The translations under genes were made by a program, and so were the position numbers. From the IMG/VR virus record IMGVR_UViG_3300010413_000157, positions 1 through 43,273 of that record: a stretch of 43,273 nucleotides of DNA, one strand, 5' to 3'. A model generated the notes under the pieces. The model saw only the letters and a program-made list of their open reading frames with translations, ran no database searches and had not been told where the DNA came from. Below are positions 30,721-39,639 of the stretch, piece by piece. The stretch's first letter is position 1; the number at the start of each line of letters is the position of its first letter. This DNA is from a virus.

Positions 30721-32154
30721 ATGGCTAAAACGCTGGCTGAGAACTACGCCGATGTGCAAAAGCTGCACGTGGAGGCGACCGAGAAGAACGCGACCGATGC
30801 GTACCCGCTAATCTTCAATAGCTACGCTCAATTGCTGAACATGGCCCCGGAAGAACCAGCCCTGCTGTTCTCCATGGGCTCCATCTGTAAACAAATGGGC
30901 TGGAACGGCATGGCCATCAACATGCTCAAGCTGTCCGTCCAGTCAAGACCTACACCAGAGGCGTGGTGCAATCTTGGCACCGCATATCGTGCCGAGTACA
31001 TGATGGAGGAGGCCAAGGAGGCGTGGCTCAAGGCTCTCGAGCTGCGACCCGACTGCGCCGACTACTACGTCAACCTCTCCACCCTGTACATTAACGAGGG
31101 CAATCCGGCACCCGGCCTTGAGTATTCACAGAAGGCCATCGAGCTGGAACCGAACAACGCCAAGGCTCACTGGAACCGCTCTCTCATGCTGCTGGAGTCT
31201 GGCCGCTGGGAGGAGGGCTTCAACGCCTACGAGGCCGGTCTGATGACCTTCGACCGAGCCCCGCGCAACTTCGACAAGGACGGCAAGACACCCGAGTGGG
31301 AAGGTCAGGATTTGCGCGACAAGGTTGTCGTGGTCTACGGGGAGCAAGGCATCGGGGATGAGATCATGTTCGCCTCTGCACTACCCGACCTCATCGATAC
31401 CGGGGCCAAGGTCATCTACGAGTGTCACCCCCGGCTGGAGGGTGTGATGAGGCGCTCCTTCCCCGAGCTGCTGGCCATCTACCCGACCCGCAAGAAGAAC
31501 ACCATCGACTGGACCGAGAAACACCAGATTGACTACAAGGTGGCCATTGGTTCACTGTTCTACCACTTCAGGAGCAACGGGGTATTCCCGCGCAAGCCCT
31601 ATCTCATTCCTGACCCGGAGAAGGTGGCCGAGTACCGTGAATGGCTCAGGCTCTCCGGTCCCGGACCCTACATCGGCATGGGCTACGCCGGGGGCTCGAA
31701 GAAGACCAACACCAAGGCCCGCTCGCTGCAGTTAAACCCGCTCAGGCCGATTCTGGAGCAGCCTGCGACCTTCATCTCCCTGCAGTACACCCCGGAGGCC
31801 GATGACAAGTTCAAGCGGTTCAAGGATGACTCAGGCATCACCGTCCACCACTGGCCAGAGGTCGTCCGCAACTACGACTACGACGAGACCATCGCCCTCA
31901 TTGCCGCTCTCGACCTTGTCGTCATCGTCAACACCTCGGTGGTACATGTCTGTGGGGCCATCGGTAAAGACTGTTTCACCCTCACCCCGGATAGTTGCGC
32001 ATGGCGATACGCTCAGGGAGCCAATCACATGGTGATGTATGGCGACTGGGTCACCCAGATCAGAGAGGGTGGTAGTATTGAGCAAGCGATAGGAGAGGCT
32101 GCTGATGCCGTTTTCAGCTTCATCCACGAGTATCGACTGAGGGTCGCATCATGA
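30721..32154 (+). CDS. TPR-glycosyltransferase fusion (GT9-like)
   Basis: The product has 477 residues. Residues about 20-170 are tetratricopeptide-type helical repeats (for example 'AWCNLGTAYRAEYMMEEAKE'). The second part starts 'VVVVYGEQGIGDEIMFASAL' (about 201) and ends 'VIVNTSVVHVCGAIGKDCF', typical of heptosyltransferase-like GT-B proteins fused to TPRs. TPRs usually dock a protein substrate. First gene of a glycosyltransferase block; the stop overlaps the next start. Confidence 0.8.
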   Translation: MAKTLAENYADVQKLHVEATEKNATDAYPLIFNSYAQLLNMAPEEPALLFSMGSICKQMGWNGMAINMLKLSVQSRPTPEAWCNLGTAYRAEYMMEEAKEAWLKALELRPDCADYYVNLSTLYINEGNPAPGLEYSQKAIELEPNNAKAHWNRSLMLLESGRWEEGFNAYEAGLMTFDRAPRNFDKDGKTPEWEGQDLRDKVVVVYGEQGIGDEIMFASALPDLIDTGAKVIYECHPRLEGVMRRSFPELLAIYPTRKKNTIDWTEKHQIDYKVAIGSLFYHFRSNGVFPRKPYLIPDPEKVAEYREWLRLSGPGPYIGMGYAGGSKKTNTKARSLQLNPLRPILEQPATFISLQYTPEADDKFKRFKDDSGITVHHWPEVVRNYDYDETIALIAALDLVVIVNTSVVHVCGAIGKDCFTLTPDSCAWRYAQGANHMVMYGDWVTQIREGGSIEQAIGEAADAVFSFIHEYRLRVAS

Positions 32155-32774
32155 AGGCCATCATCGTGGGACACGGCCCCTCCATGCTGACCGAGAAGAT
32201 GGGACACCTCATCGACGAGTTCGACAAGGTGATACGCCTCAAACGCTGTCAGGGCACGCTACAGGAGCCTGAATACTATGGCACCAAAACCGACATCGTT
32301 GGTGGCTCGCTTACTATCGCCTCTCATCTCAGAGGGATTGGGGGCGCTCAGGAATACTGGGTCTTCCTCGATTCTCGCCACGCTGACGTCTCGCGTGAGA
32401 CTCTCGCCTCGGTTCCGTTCCTCTTTCGAGGATGCGAGGTCGTCATGGACAAAGAGCTGTGCGACTACTGGGACAAGAAATACCGTGAGCTGAGGGACAA
32501 GATGGGCGGGCCCGGCCATGCCCATACCAGCCAAGGATTCAAGGCCATCATCTATGCCTGCCACTACCTCTCCCCGGAGGAGCTGGTGCTGGTGGGCTTT
32601 GACAACGTGATGACCGGACGTTTCACGTGGAGCATCACCCGAGGCCCGGAGTGGCAGCACTACCCTGACCATCGGTGGGACGTGGAGCACGCCCTGCTGA
32701 ACCAAGTACAGGAGGAGTACCCGGACACAAAACTCGGCTGGCTCCTCCCTGACCCCCAAGTGGAGGAAGCATGA
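32151..32774 (+). CDS. Sialyltransferase-like (GT29-like) glycosyltransferase
   Basis: The product has 207 residues. The N-terminus 'KAIIVGHGPSML' followed by 'IDEFDKVIRLKRCQG' matches the sialyl-motif L style of GT29 proteins (G-x-G-P-S...ID..D.V.R.N). 'HTSQGFKAIIYACHYLSP' and 'ELVLVGFDN' resemble the later S motif. The acceptor is unknown and no sialic-acid synthesis gene is present, so the donor may differ. Coupled to both neighbours by ATGA overlaps. Confidence 0.65.
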   Translation: MKAIIVGHGPSMLTEKMGHLIDEFDKVIRLKRCQGTLQEPEYYGTKTDIVGGSLTIASHLRGIGGAQEYWVFLDSRHADVSRETLASVPFLFRGCEVVMDKELCDYWDKKYRELRDKMGGPGHAHTSQGFKAIIYACHYLSPEELVLVGFDNVMTGRFTWSITRGPEWQHYPDHRWDVEHALLNQVQEEYPDTKLGWLLPDPQVEEA

Positions 32775-34048
32775 CCGATAAGCAACCGATACGCATCGTC
32801 ACCTCGATGGACAAACACATCTTCCACGAGTACGGCAAGAAAATGATTCTGAGCACCCTTGAGCACTGGCCCGGTGAACTATGGGTCTTCTATCCCGGAG
32901 CCAAGCAGAAGCCGAACATCAAGCACAAACGCCTGAAGCTGGTGAACCTGTCCACGGTGCCCGGATTTGATGAATTCATGGCCAAGACCTCAGCCTTCCC
33001 CATCATGCAGGGGCTAATTGATGGTCATTACAACTACCGATTGAACGCCCATACATTCAGCATCAAGCCCTTTGCCCAATTCGCCGCCATGGAGGGATTC
33101 GATGGCCTGCTGTTCTGGCTGGACGCGGACACCTTCACGGTGGAGGACATCTCCGAGCACTGGCTGCGCGGACTGTTTCAGGGTCAATTCATGGTCTATC
33201 AGGGGCGACCGGAGTGGCACTGCTGCGCCTCCTTCACGGGATGGGACGCACGCCACCCACATAACATCCCCTTCTGGACCGAGTACGCCAAGATGCTGAT
33301 GTCCGGCAAGTTCCTCGCCCTGCAGGAGTGGCACGACAGCTTCTGGCTGGATGCCCTGCGCGAGGGGATGGGTATCAGCGCCCGCAACATCGCAGAAGAC
33401 CTGCCTGTAGGTGGTGGCCCGGCCAACGTGTTTGACATCGTCTTCAACGGCAAGGCGCATCACTACAAGGGCAAGAAGAAGGAAGGCCCTCAGCGTTACG
33501 CACAGCTCATTGAGCTGGTACGCAAGGTCCAACCAGAGGTGGTCATCGAGGTGGGCACATGGAACGGTGGCAGGGCGCTGGAGATGGCTCAGGTGGCCCC
33601 GGGTCTTCGCTACTACGGCTTCGACCTGTTCGAGCAGGCCACGGCGCAGACCGACGAGGAGGAGAAGAACGTCAAGCCCCACTACACGCACCAGCAGGTG
33701 CAGGAGATGCTCATCAAGGCCGGTGTGGCTGCCTCCCTGATGCCGGGCAATACCAAGGAGACCATGCCCCTGTTCCGCAAGCTCAACAAGAACGTGAAGG
33801 CGGACCTCATCTATATCGACGGTGGCCATGCGGTGGAGACCATCCGCTCCGACTACGAGAATGCCAAGCAGATGATCAAGCCCGGTGGCCTCATCGTGTT
33901 CGATGACTACTATGTCGACATGCCCGAGGAAGACCTCGAGAAGTGGGGTGCCAACAAAGTGCTGGAGCGGGAGGAGTACGAGCTGCTCCCCATCATCGAC
34001 CCGGTAAAAGGCGGAGGCGGCACCCAGCTTGCCGTGGTCCGGTGCTGA
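32771..34048 (+). CDS. Glycosyltransferase-methyltransferase fusion
   Basis: The product has 425 residues. The N-terminal half contains 'DGLLFWLDADTFTVED' with a D118-x-D120 metal/nucleotide-sugar motif, a GT-A fold. From about residue 240 a class I SAM methyltransferase follows: 'VVIEVGTWNGGRALEMAQ' (motif I near 257), 'ADLIYIDGGHAVETIRSDYE' and 'IKPGGLIVFDDYY', like the Methyltransf_24 group. A single chain could add a sugar and then O-methylate it. An unusual domain pair in a virion-gene region. Confidence 0.8.
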   Translation: MTDKQPIRIVTSMDKHIFHEYGKKMILSTLEHWPGELWVFYPGAKQKPNIKHKRLKLVNLSTVPGFDEFMAKTSAFPIMQGLIDGHYNYRLNAHTFSIKPFAQFAAMEGFDGLLFWLDADTFTVEDISEHWLRGLFQGQFMVYQGRPEWHCCASFTGWDARHPHNIPFWTEYAKMLMSGKFLALQEWHDSFWLDALREGMGISARNIAEDLPVGGGPANVFDIVFNGKAHHYKGKKKEGPQRYAQLIELVRKVQPEVVIEVGTWNGGRALEMAQVAPGLRYYGFDLFEQATAQTDEEEKNVKPHYTHQQVQEMLIKAGVAASLMPGNTKETMPLFRKLNKNVKADLIYIDGGHAVETIRSDYENAKQMIKPGGLIVFDDYYVDMPEEDLEKWGANKVLEREEYELLPIIDPVKGGGGTQLAVVRC

Positions 34049-34563
34049 TAAGCGACCGATACCGCCAGCTAAACGCCGAGCTGCACAAGGAGCTTGGCAT
34101 CTATGGATCGTCCGGTGGTGGCTGGGTCAAGGCCATCAAGCACATCGCCGGGCGCTACGAGACGGAGGACGTCCTCGACTATGGCTGTGGAAAGGGAACG
34201 CTGGCGGCACAAATGCCGTACCCGATCAAGGAATACGACCCAGCCGTAGAGGGCAAGGAAGCCCTACCCGAACCTGCGGACATCGTGGTATGCACCGACG
34301 TGCTGGAACACATCGAGCCGGAGTGTCTGGCCGAGGTGCTCGACCATATCCGCGACCTGACCAAGATACGGGCCTTCATCACCATCGCCATACGCAAGGC
34401 CAAGAAGAAACTACCGGACGGGCGTAATGCCCACCTCATTATCAAGCCCGCCGACTGGTGGCTCCTCAAGCTGACAAAACGCTTCAAGGTAGTCCACTGG
34501 GATGTGGACAACAAGAAGGGCGAGATCGTCGCCGTAGTCAAGCCTGTGAGGAGGATCCAATGA
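34042..34563 (+). CDS. Class I SAM-dependent methyltransferase
   Basis: The product has 173 residues from the GTG at 34042 (7-bp overlap with the previous stop). 'DVLDYGCGKGTLA' is motif I, with 'ADIVVCTDVLEHIEPE' as the motif II/III region of Methyltransf_23-type enzymes. Start choice is uncertain as the ribosome site is weak. It lies inside the glycosyltransferase block, so a sugar or protein acceptor is more likely than DNA. Confidence 0.8.
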   Translation: MLISDRYRQLNAELHKELGIYGSSGGGWVKAIKHIAGRYETEDVLDYGCGKGTLAAQMPYPIKEYDPAVEGKEALPEPADIVVCTDVLEHIEPECLAEVLDHIRDLTKIRAFITIAIRKAKKKLPDGRNAHLIIKPADWWLLKLTKRFKVVHWDVDNKKGEIVAVVKPVRRIQ

Positions 34564-35270
34564 CGCCGCTTAAGGTATTTATCGGTTTCGACCAAGTCGA
34601 GTCTGTCGCGTGGCACGTGATGGCACACAGCATCATGAGCCGGGCATCGGTGCCGGTGAGTATTATCCCGGTGAACCTGAACAACCTGCGGGGCCTGTAT
34701 CGTCGTTCCCGCGACCCGCGCCAGAGCAACGAGTTCAGCTTTTCGCGCTTCTTGGTTCCCTATCTGAGCGGCTACGAGGGCCTTTCTGTCTTCTTCGACT
34801 GTGACCAGATGGTGACCCGCGACATCAAGGAGTTATTCGACTTGGCGGACCCAAACAAGGCCGTACAGGTGGTGAAGCATGACTACATCCCGTCAACCAC
34901 AGAGAAGTACCTTGGCTCGGTACAGTATCAGTACCCACGCAAGAACTGGAGTTCGGTTGTTCTGTGGAACTGTGGCCATCCCCGCAACCGCGTACTGGGA
35001 CCAGACGCTGTCAATGACTGGGAGCCATCGGTTCTGCACCAGTTTAAGTGGCTGGAGGATCATGAAATCGGAGAGTTGCCGGTAGAGTGGAACTGGCTGG
35101 TGGGAGAGTATCCGCTGGGCTACAAGGGCGTAGACAAGCGTGATGTAAAGAATTGGCACTGGACTATTGGTGGGCCGTACTTCGATGAGTACAGCCACGT
35201 GGACGGCTCTGACCTGTGGTTCGAGGAGTACGCCCTGATGAAGCACTGCACGCAACGCAGCTCCCGTTAG
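34560..35270 (+). CDS. Glycosyltransferase, GT-A (GT8-like)
   Basis: The product has 236 residues; the ATG overlaps the previous TGA. 'LKVFIGFDQVESVAWHVMA' opens the protein, 'SNEFSFSRFLVPYLSGYEG' precedes the D80-C-D82 motif in 'SVFFDCDQMVTRD', the layout of GT8-like enzymes found in many phages. It ends the block, just before a terminator. Confidence 0.8.
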   Translation: MTPLKVFIGFDQVESVAWHVMAHSIMSRASVPVSIIPVNLNNLRGLYRRSRDPRQSNEFSFSRFLVPYLSGYEGLSVFFDCDQMVTRDIKELFDLADPNKAVQVVKHDYIPSTTEKYLGSVQYQYPRKNWSSVVLWNCGHPRNRVLGPDAVNDWEPSVLHQFKWLEDHEIGELPVEWNWLVGEYPLGYKGVDKRDVKNWHWTIGGPYFDEYSHVDGSDLWFEEYALMKHCTQRSSR

Positions 35271-35304
35271 CCCCCCACTAATCAAGCTCAGAAATAGTAA
35301 CAAA

Positions 35305-35336
35305 AGGCTGCCCCGGTTGGGGGGTGGCCTTTTTTT
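35305..35336 (+). terminator. Terminator closing the glycosyltransferase block
   Basis: Hairpin AGGC-CCCC-GGTT-GGGG-GCCT (35305-35330, with internal mismatches) followed by T (35330-35336). The minus strand also has a short T run past the stem. Tail genes follow within 20 bases, so they must be reached by read-through or antitermination. Confidence 0.85.
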
Positions 35337-35352
35337 GTATCTGGAGAACGGC

Positions 35353-35967
35353 ATGCCCACAGCAACCTTCAGCACTATCATCAACCGGGTACTGGATGAC
35401 CTGTTCCGGGATGACCTCACCGCACAGGCTACCACGGCGCTCCAGACGGCTATCCGTCAATATGAGAGCTATCCGTGGTGGCCGAAGGAAGAACGCGCCT
35501 ACACGACCACGGTGGACGGGCAGGAATACTACGCCCTGCCGCTCGACTTCCAGAAGATTGACACCCTGCGCATCAATGTGGGCTCCGCCGAGTATCCACT
35601 ATACCAGCGCACATGGGAGCAAATCGATCTCTGGCAGGACAGCACCTCAGCGTACACCGGGAGGCCATCGGATTTCTGTATCTTCGATGAGCAGCTCCGT
35701 CTGTACCCCATCCCGGACGGGGCCTACACCATGACCATGGGTTACAGTGCCCGCCTTGCCGATCTGGCTGCCGGTGACAACAACGCATGGACCAACCACG
35801 CCGAGGAGCTGGTGCGACGTTGTGCCGAGGCCGACATCGCCTATTCCATCCTGCGTGACGTGGAGGCGTATCAGGTATTCCGGGGCATGGAGTCAAAGGC
35901 AAAGGCCGCCGTCATCCGCGAGCACACTATGCGCGTGATGCGGGGCAAGGGAAGGAAGCGTCGATGA
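35353..35967 (+). CDS. Head-tail adaptor (P22 gp4-like)
   Basis: The product has 204 residues. The ATG at 35353 follows GGAGAACGGC; the open frame upstream lies in the terminator. 'FSTIINRVLDDLFRDD', 'AIRQYESYPWWPKEER', then 'YYALPLDFQKIDTLRI' and a late helical Arg-rich end match P22 gp4-type adaptors that bind below the portal. Confidence 0.75.
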   Translation: MPTATFSTIINRVLDDLFRDDLTAQATTALQTAIRQYESYPWWPKEERAYTTTVDGQEYYALPLDFQKIDTLRINVGSAEYPLYQRTWEQIDLWQDSTSAYTGRPSDFCIFDEQLRLYPIPDGAYTMTMGYSARLADLAAGDNNAWTNHAEELVRRCAEADIAYSILRDVEAYQVFRGMESKAKAAVIREHTMRVMRGKGRKRR

Positions 35968-36323
35968 GCTTCAAGATCTACTATGACAACGGCTCGGTCT
36001 ACGAGGGGGGTGGACTGGATGGTGCCAAGCAGGCCCCCAAGTTTGGTATTCAGGTCATCGCACAGGAAACGGACGGGGTCGGCACCGAGCTGCTGCACTA
36101 CTTCGATTACTACCTATATTTCAAGAATCTTGAAAAATGGATAGGGGTCTACGGCATCGTCCCACTAGTCGACCAAGTGGTTCACTGTGTGGATGACATC
36201 GGCGCTGTGGGTGTTGGCCGCATGATGCACTTCAATGATTTCGGGCGCATCCTCAAGCGGGCACAGGACGAGGCTGACCCGCGTAAGAGCGCCAAGCACA
36301 AGGGTGAGGAGCCCCTCGGCTAA
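35964..36323 (+). CDS. Hypothetical structural-region protein
   Basis: The product has 119 residues, coupled to the adaptor gene by ATGA. 'FKIYYDNGSVYEGGGLDGA' resembles small phage proteins with a beta-hairpin start, and the end is a charged helix. A virion role is inferred from position. Confidence 0.55.
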   Translation: MSFKIYYDNGSVYEGGGLDGAKQAPKFGIQVIAQETDGVGTELLHYFDYYLYFKNLEKWIGVYGIVPLVDQVVHCVDDIGAVGVGRMMHFNDFGRILKRAQDEADPRKSAKHKGEEPLG

Positions 36324-37975
36324 TGTCAGCACCCGTCTTTGGTGTCTGGGGATGGCGCTTTGCGAACAACACCGAAACCTCACCGTCCGCCACATCCTCG
36401 CCCTCATGGGTAAATGAGTGGGACACCACAGCCACACTGGGCTTCGTCACTAACGCAGCCTCTGGCACCTACAGGCTTCGTCTGGTGGTCTACAACGAGG
36501 CCGGTGGCAAGTCCGGGGCTCTGGCACCAATCGTACAGACCAATGTCAACGGCGGCGGCTGGAACACAGCGGGCGCATCCATTATTGGTCAGGTATACGG
36601 TGAAGGGGCCATCTACATGGGCTTCACGGCTCGGGACAATGTGCCAGAGTCATCCACCCTTACAACCTTCCTTGCCAGCGGAGCAATCACCGCCACCTAC
36701 TCCCCGGTGAATGGATTCGCCAGCGGAGACTCGGCCAAGTTACCAGCCGTGGGCCTGTCGCCCGGCACTTATTCAGAATATGACGTCGCCTTCGATATCC
36801 GTGACGGCTATGCCACGGCGGGGGATACGGTACAGATAAGGCTGGTACAGGGTGACAGCACCCTGTTCGATGTCATGTCCACGGCCACCTTCGTGGTCGC
36901 CGCCGGAGCCCCGGGAGAGGTCACCACCACACCGTCAGCCGGTCGACTCATCACCAAGGGCGGTACACCGCTTACCACCCTGTTCCAGAACCTGCACCCG
37001 ACCACGGGCTTGCTGCAAATCAGGGGAGGAACACCAAGCACACAGACCATCAACAACACGGCCCCGACTGCTGGCCGGGTCACCATTACAGGCGGCACAC
37101 CTGACACAATCGCCATCCTGCAGCGTGACACAGCACCGCTCTCCGGTCGGGTAACCATTACCGGCGGGACACCAAGCCAAGCGGTCATAAATACCCTCAC
37201 GGTGCTCTCAGGCCGCCTGACGACCACTGGCGGCACCCCGGTTACTGAGGCCCTGACCGGGGCAGAAGAGACCGCACCGCAGACCGGACGGATCACCATC
37301 ACCGGTTATGCGCCGACTCAGGAGGTTATCAACTTACTGGCTCCCTCCACCGGCAAGCTGGTGATAAAAGGCCAGACTCCGGTCACGTCCACCGGCACAG
37401 ACGTCGTCACAGCGCCCTCTACTGGCCGCGTGACTATTACCGGTGGAACGCCAGCCACCGAGGTTATCAACGACCTAGCGCCATCTCAGGGGCTTATGAC
37501 AGCGTCTGGATATGCCCCCACCCAGCAGGTCATCAACACCCTCAAGGCGCTGGCTGGACGCATCACCATAACCGGAGGCACACCGACCACCGAGGCTGTT
37601 ACCGCTGCCGTCACCACGCAGCCACAGACGGGCCGTGCCACCTTCAAGGGCTATGCCCCAACCACTTCCCTGATTGTCACCACGCGCCCGACTTCTGGCC
37701 GTGTCGTCTTCAGCGGATATGCCCCGACCACCAAGGTAGCTGTCCCCGTCGACACCTATCCGCAGACCGGGGCACTAACCATGGCAGGGAATATACCGGT
37801 TACCAGTATCGGTATCTGGCCACCAAAGTCTGACAACGGTGGCGTATGGACGGACAAATCCGCCTCATCGGATAGCTGGGCATCCAAGTCAGATGCTGGT
37901 GGGGTCTGGACGGACAAAGCAGACTCTTCGGATAGCTGGACGAAAAAGAGCGACAGCTCAACACCTTGGACATAA
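36323..37975 (+). CDS. Repetitive tail or surface protein
   Basis: The product has 550 residues. Residues 1-200 form a beta-sandwich-like head ('GVWGWRFANNTETSPSATSS', then receptor-like strands). Residues 205-495 are 13 tandem units of about 22 residues built on [S/T]GRxTITGGTP. The C-terminus has a different repeat, GGVWTDKS.SSDSW, with regularly spaced Trp. No signal or enzyme motif. Probably a rod-like extension on the tail or head. The repeats are of the small beta-type known in several phage structural proteins. Confidence 0.7.
   Translation: MSAPVFGVWGWRFANNTETSPSATSSPSWVNEWDTTATLGFVTNAASGTYRLRLVVYNEAGGKSGALAPIVQTNVNGGGWNTAGASIIGQVYGEGAIYMGFTARDNVPESSTLTTFLASGAITATYSPVNGFASGDSAKLPAVGLSPGTYSEYDVAFDIRDGYATAGDTVQIRLVQGDSTLFDVMSTATFVVAAGAPGEVTTTPSAGRLITKGGTPLTTLFQNLHPTTGLLQIRGGTPSTQTINNTAPTAGRVTITGGTPDTIAILQRDTAPLSGRVTITGGTPSQAVINTLTVLSGRLTTTGGTPVTEALTGAEETAPQTGRITITGYAPTQEVINLLAPSTGKLVIKGQTPVTSTGTDVVTAPSTGRVTITGGTPATEVINDLAPSQGLMTASGYAPTQQVINTLKALAGRITITGGTPTTEAVTAAVTTQPQTGRATFKGYAPTTSLIVTTRPTSGRVVFSGYAPTTKVAVPVDTYPQTGALTMAGNIPVTSIGIWPPKSDNGGVWTDKSASSDSWASKSDAGGVWTDKADSSDSWTKKSDSSTPWT
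36935..37808. repeat. 13 tandem protein-coding repeats of about 67 bp
   Basis: Degenerate units encoding [S/A/T]GRxTITGGTPxTxxINxLAP. Conserved Gly-Arg and Gly-x-x-Pro spacing but clearly diverged codons, so these are old repeats under selection rather than a recent slippage expansion. Confidence 0.8.
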
Positions 37976-37987
37976 GAGGACATCATC

Positions 37988-38446
37988 ATGGCAAGCGGCA
38001 AGTTCTTTCTCTACACAACCGCTATCCGCAATATCCTTGCTGGGCATATTGATCTGGATGGCGCAAACATCTACGCGATTCCGCTGCACAGGGGCTACAC
38101 CCCGAGCACGGCATCAGACTCGGCTGTTGCACAGGTACTAGGCTTCCAGAGCACCGCCTCCGGGACCATCGTCAATCAGATCGCGCTGAGCGGCCTGAAC
38201 GTGACGGGATCCGGTGCGGTGGCGGTGAAGTTCGATGCCAATGACATCGCTGGATTCTCCAGTGACGGCGACACCTTCGACTGCAAGTACATCGCTCTCT
38301 GGGCGTCTGCATCCGCTGCTGGCGTGGACAACCTGCTGATCGGCTTCTACGACACCAATGTGGGCGTAACCACTGGTGTCGAGGGCACTCAGGTGAATGT
38401 CACGTGGCCTGCTGGCGGCATCTTCAAGGTCGACGGTAACCAGTAA
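37988..38446 (+). CDS. Beta-rich structural protein
   Basis: The product has 152 residues. 'MASGKFFLYTTAIRNILAGH' opens, followed by 'YTPSTASDSAVAQVLGFQST' and strands with regular Gly/Ser. A small tail or decoration protein by composition. Family not recognised. Confidence 0.6.
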   Translation: MASGKFFLYTTAIRNILAGHIDLDGANIYAIPLHRGYTPSTASDSAVAQVLGFQSTASGTIVNQIALSGLNVTGSGAVAVKFDANDIAGFSSDGDTFDCKYIALWASASAAGVDNLLIGFYDTNVGVTTGVEGTQVNVTWPAGGIFKVDGNQ

Positions 38447-38457
38447 GGAGAACTGAC

Positions 38458-39639
38458 ATGGCTCTCGAATCCGCTGATTACATCAGCCAGCTCGTCTTCA
38501 CCAACCCCGCCGGGGGTGACCAGCGAACCACGGCTGATGACCAGATTCGCCTGACCAAGAAGGCGGTCAAGCAGACCTTTCCTAATCTCAATTCAGAGGT
38601 CTCGGCCACTGCTGGGGAGTTCAACCAGCTCGTGGGACTGACGCAGAACATCCAGTCATCTCTGGATGACCTGTCAGCCGGGTATCGCAGCGCCATTGCC
38701 GTCACCTCGGCCAACCTCGATGCCAAGATTGACGCGGTCTCTGCCCAGCTCTCCACGACCTCCGCCAGCCTCGACCTGAAGATCGAGACGCTCTCATCCA
38801 CCCTTCAGGCCGCCATCGATGCTGGTGGGGGTAGCGCAGCGGCGGCTGTGGCTGCACTCTCTGCCACACTGCAGGCTGAGATTGATACCGTATCCGCGGG
38901 GCTGGCCACTGAGATCACCAACCGGCAGACAACATCTGCCAATCTGGATGCCAAAATCGAGGCACTCTCGTCTAATCTGGATACTAAGATTGAGACACTC
39001 ACCACGGCCCTGAGCACCACCTCTGGCAATCTCGACACCAAGATTGAGAGCCTCTCAGCCACGTTGGAGGACGCTATCAGTGCGGTGGGGGTCAGCCTGA
39101 GTACCACCTCCGCCAATCTGGACACCAAGATTGAGTCCCTGTCAGCTACGCTGGACACCAAGATCGAGACCCTGTCAGCGACACTTAATACCCCGCATCG
39201 TGCGCTGCTTAGAAAATCAACCGTGCAGTTGCCAACTGGGACCACTAGTGGGCCGATCTATTTTGGTGAGGTTGTGTATGACACCGATGGTTTTGCTGAC
39301 ACTTCAACCAACAGCGACAGATTGACGGTAGTCGTGGGTGGGGTATATGAGGCATTCGCCTGTGTCCTTTTGACTGTAGACACTGGCGATTATGCGACAG
39401 TTACCCTATCAAAAAATGGCGAGCCCTTAACTGGCAACAATTACGGGGGTGCCGCTTTTAGAGTCCAGCGAGTACCGGGAGCTGCGTCCGGGCTTAATTA
39501 CGTGAATATCAGACACGCGCCAGTGACTTGTGTGGCTGGTGACTACTTCGCCTTGAACTATTCATTTTTCGCAACCGCTGCACATTCCATGACCATTGGG
39601 ATAACCAGCTCGTGGATGTCAATCATGAGGGTTATTTGA
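38458..39639 (+). CDS. Tail fibre with coiled-coil shaft and distinct tip domain
   Basis: The product has 393 residues. Residues 1-75 are the likely virion-attachment part. Residues about 80-245 are heptad-like repeats 'TTSANLDAKIEALSSNLDTK', a trimeric coiled coil. From about 247 a beta-rich C-terminal tip begins ('STVQLPTGTTSGPIYFGEV', later 'GITSSWMSIMRVI'), like C1q/TNF-type receptor-binding domains. The tip DNA (39196-39636) is lower in GC with different codon use, suggesting horizontal exchange of host specificity. No chaperone gene follows. Confidence 0.75.
   Translation: MALESADYISQLVFTNPAGGDQRTTADDQIRLTKKAVKQTFPNLNSEVSATAGEFNQLVGLTQNIQSSLDDLSAGYRSAIAVTSANLDAKIDAVSAQLSTTSASLDLKIETLSSTLQAAIDAGGGSAAAAVAALSATLQAEIDTVSAGLATEITNRQTTSANLDAKIEALSSNLDTKIETLTTALSTTSGNLDTKIESLSATLEDAISAVGVSLSTTSANLDTKIESLSATLDTKIETLSATLNTPHRALLRKSTVQLPTGTTSGPIYFGEVVYDTDGFADTSTNSDRLTVVVGGVYEAFACVLLTVDTGDYATVTLSKNGEPLTGNNYGGAAFRVQRVPGAASGLNYVNIRHAPVTCVAGDYFALNYSFFATAAHSMTIGITSSWMSIMRVI

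Noticed and set aside
33014-33829. 271-residue minus-strand frame under the glycosyltransferase-methyltransferase gene
   Set aside because: Antisense shadow; the sense frame has clear DxD and SAM-binding motifs.
38458-39639. Diversity-generating retroelement acting on the fibre tip
   Set aside because: No reverse transcriptase and no template repeat of the fibre end were found in the window.
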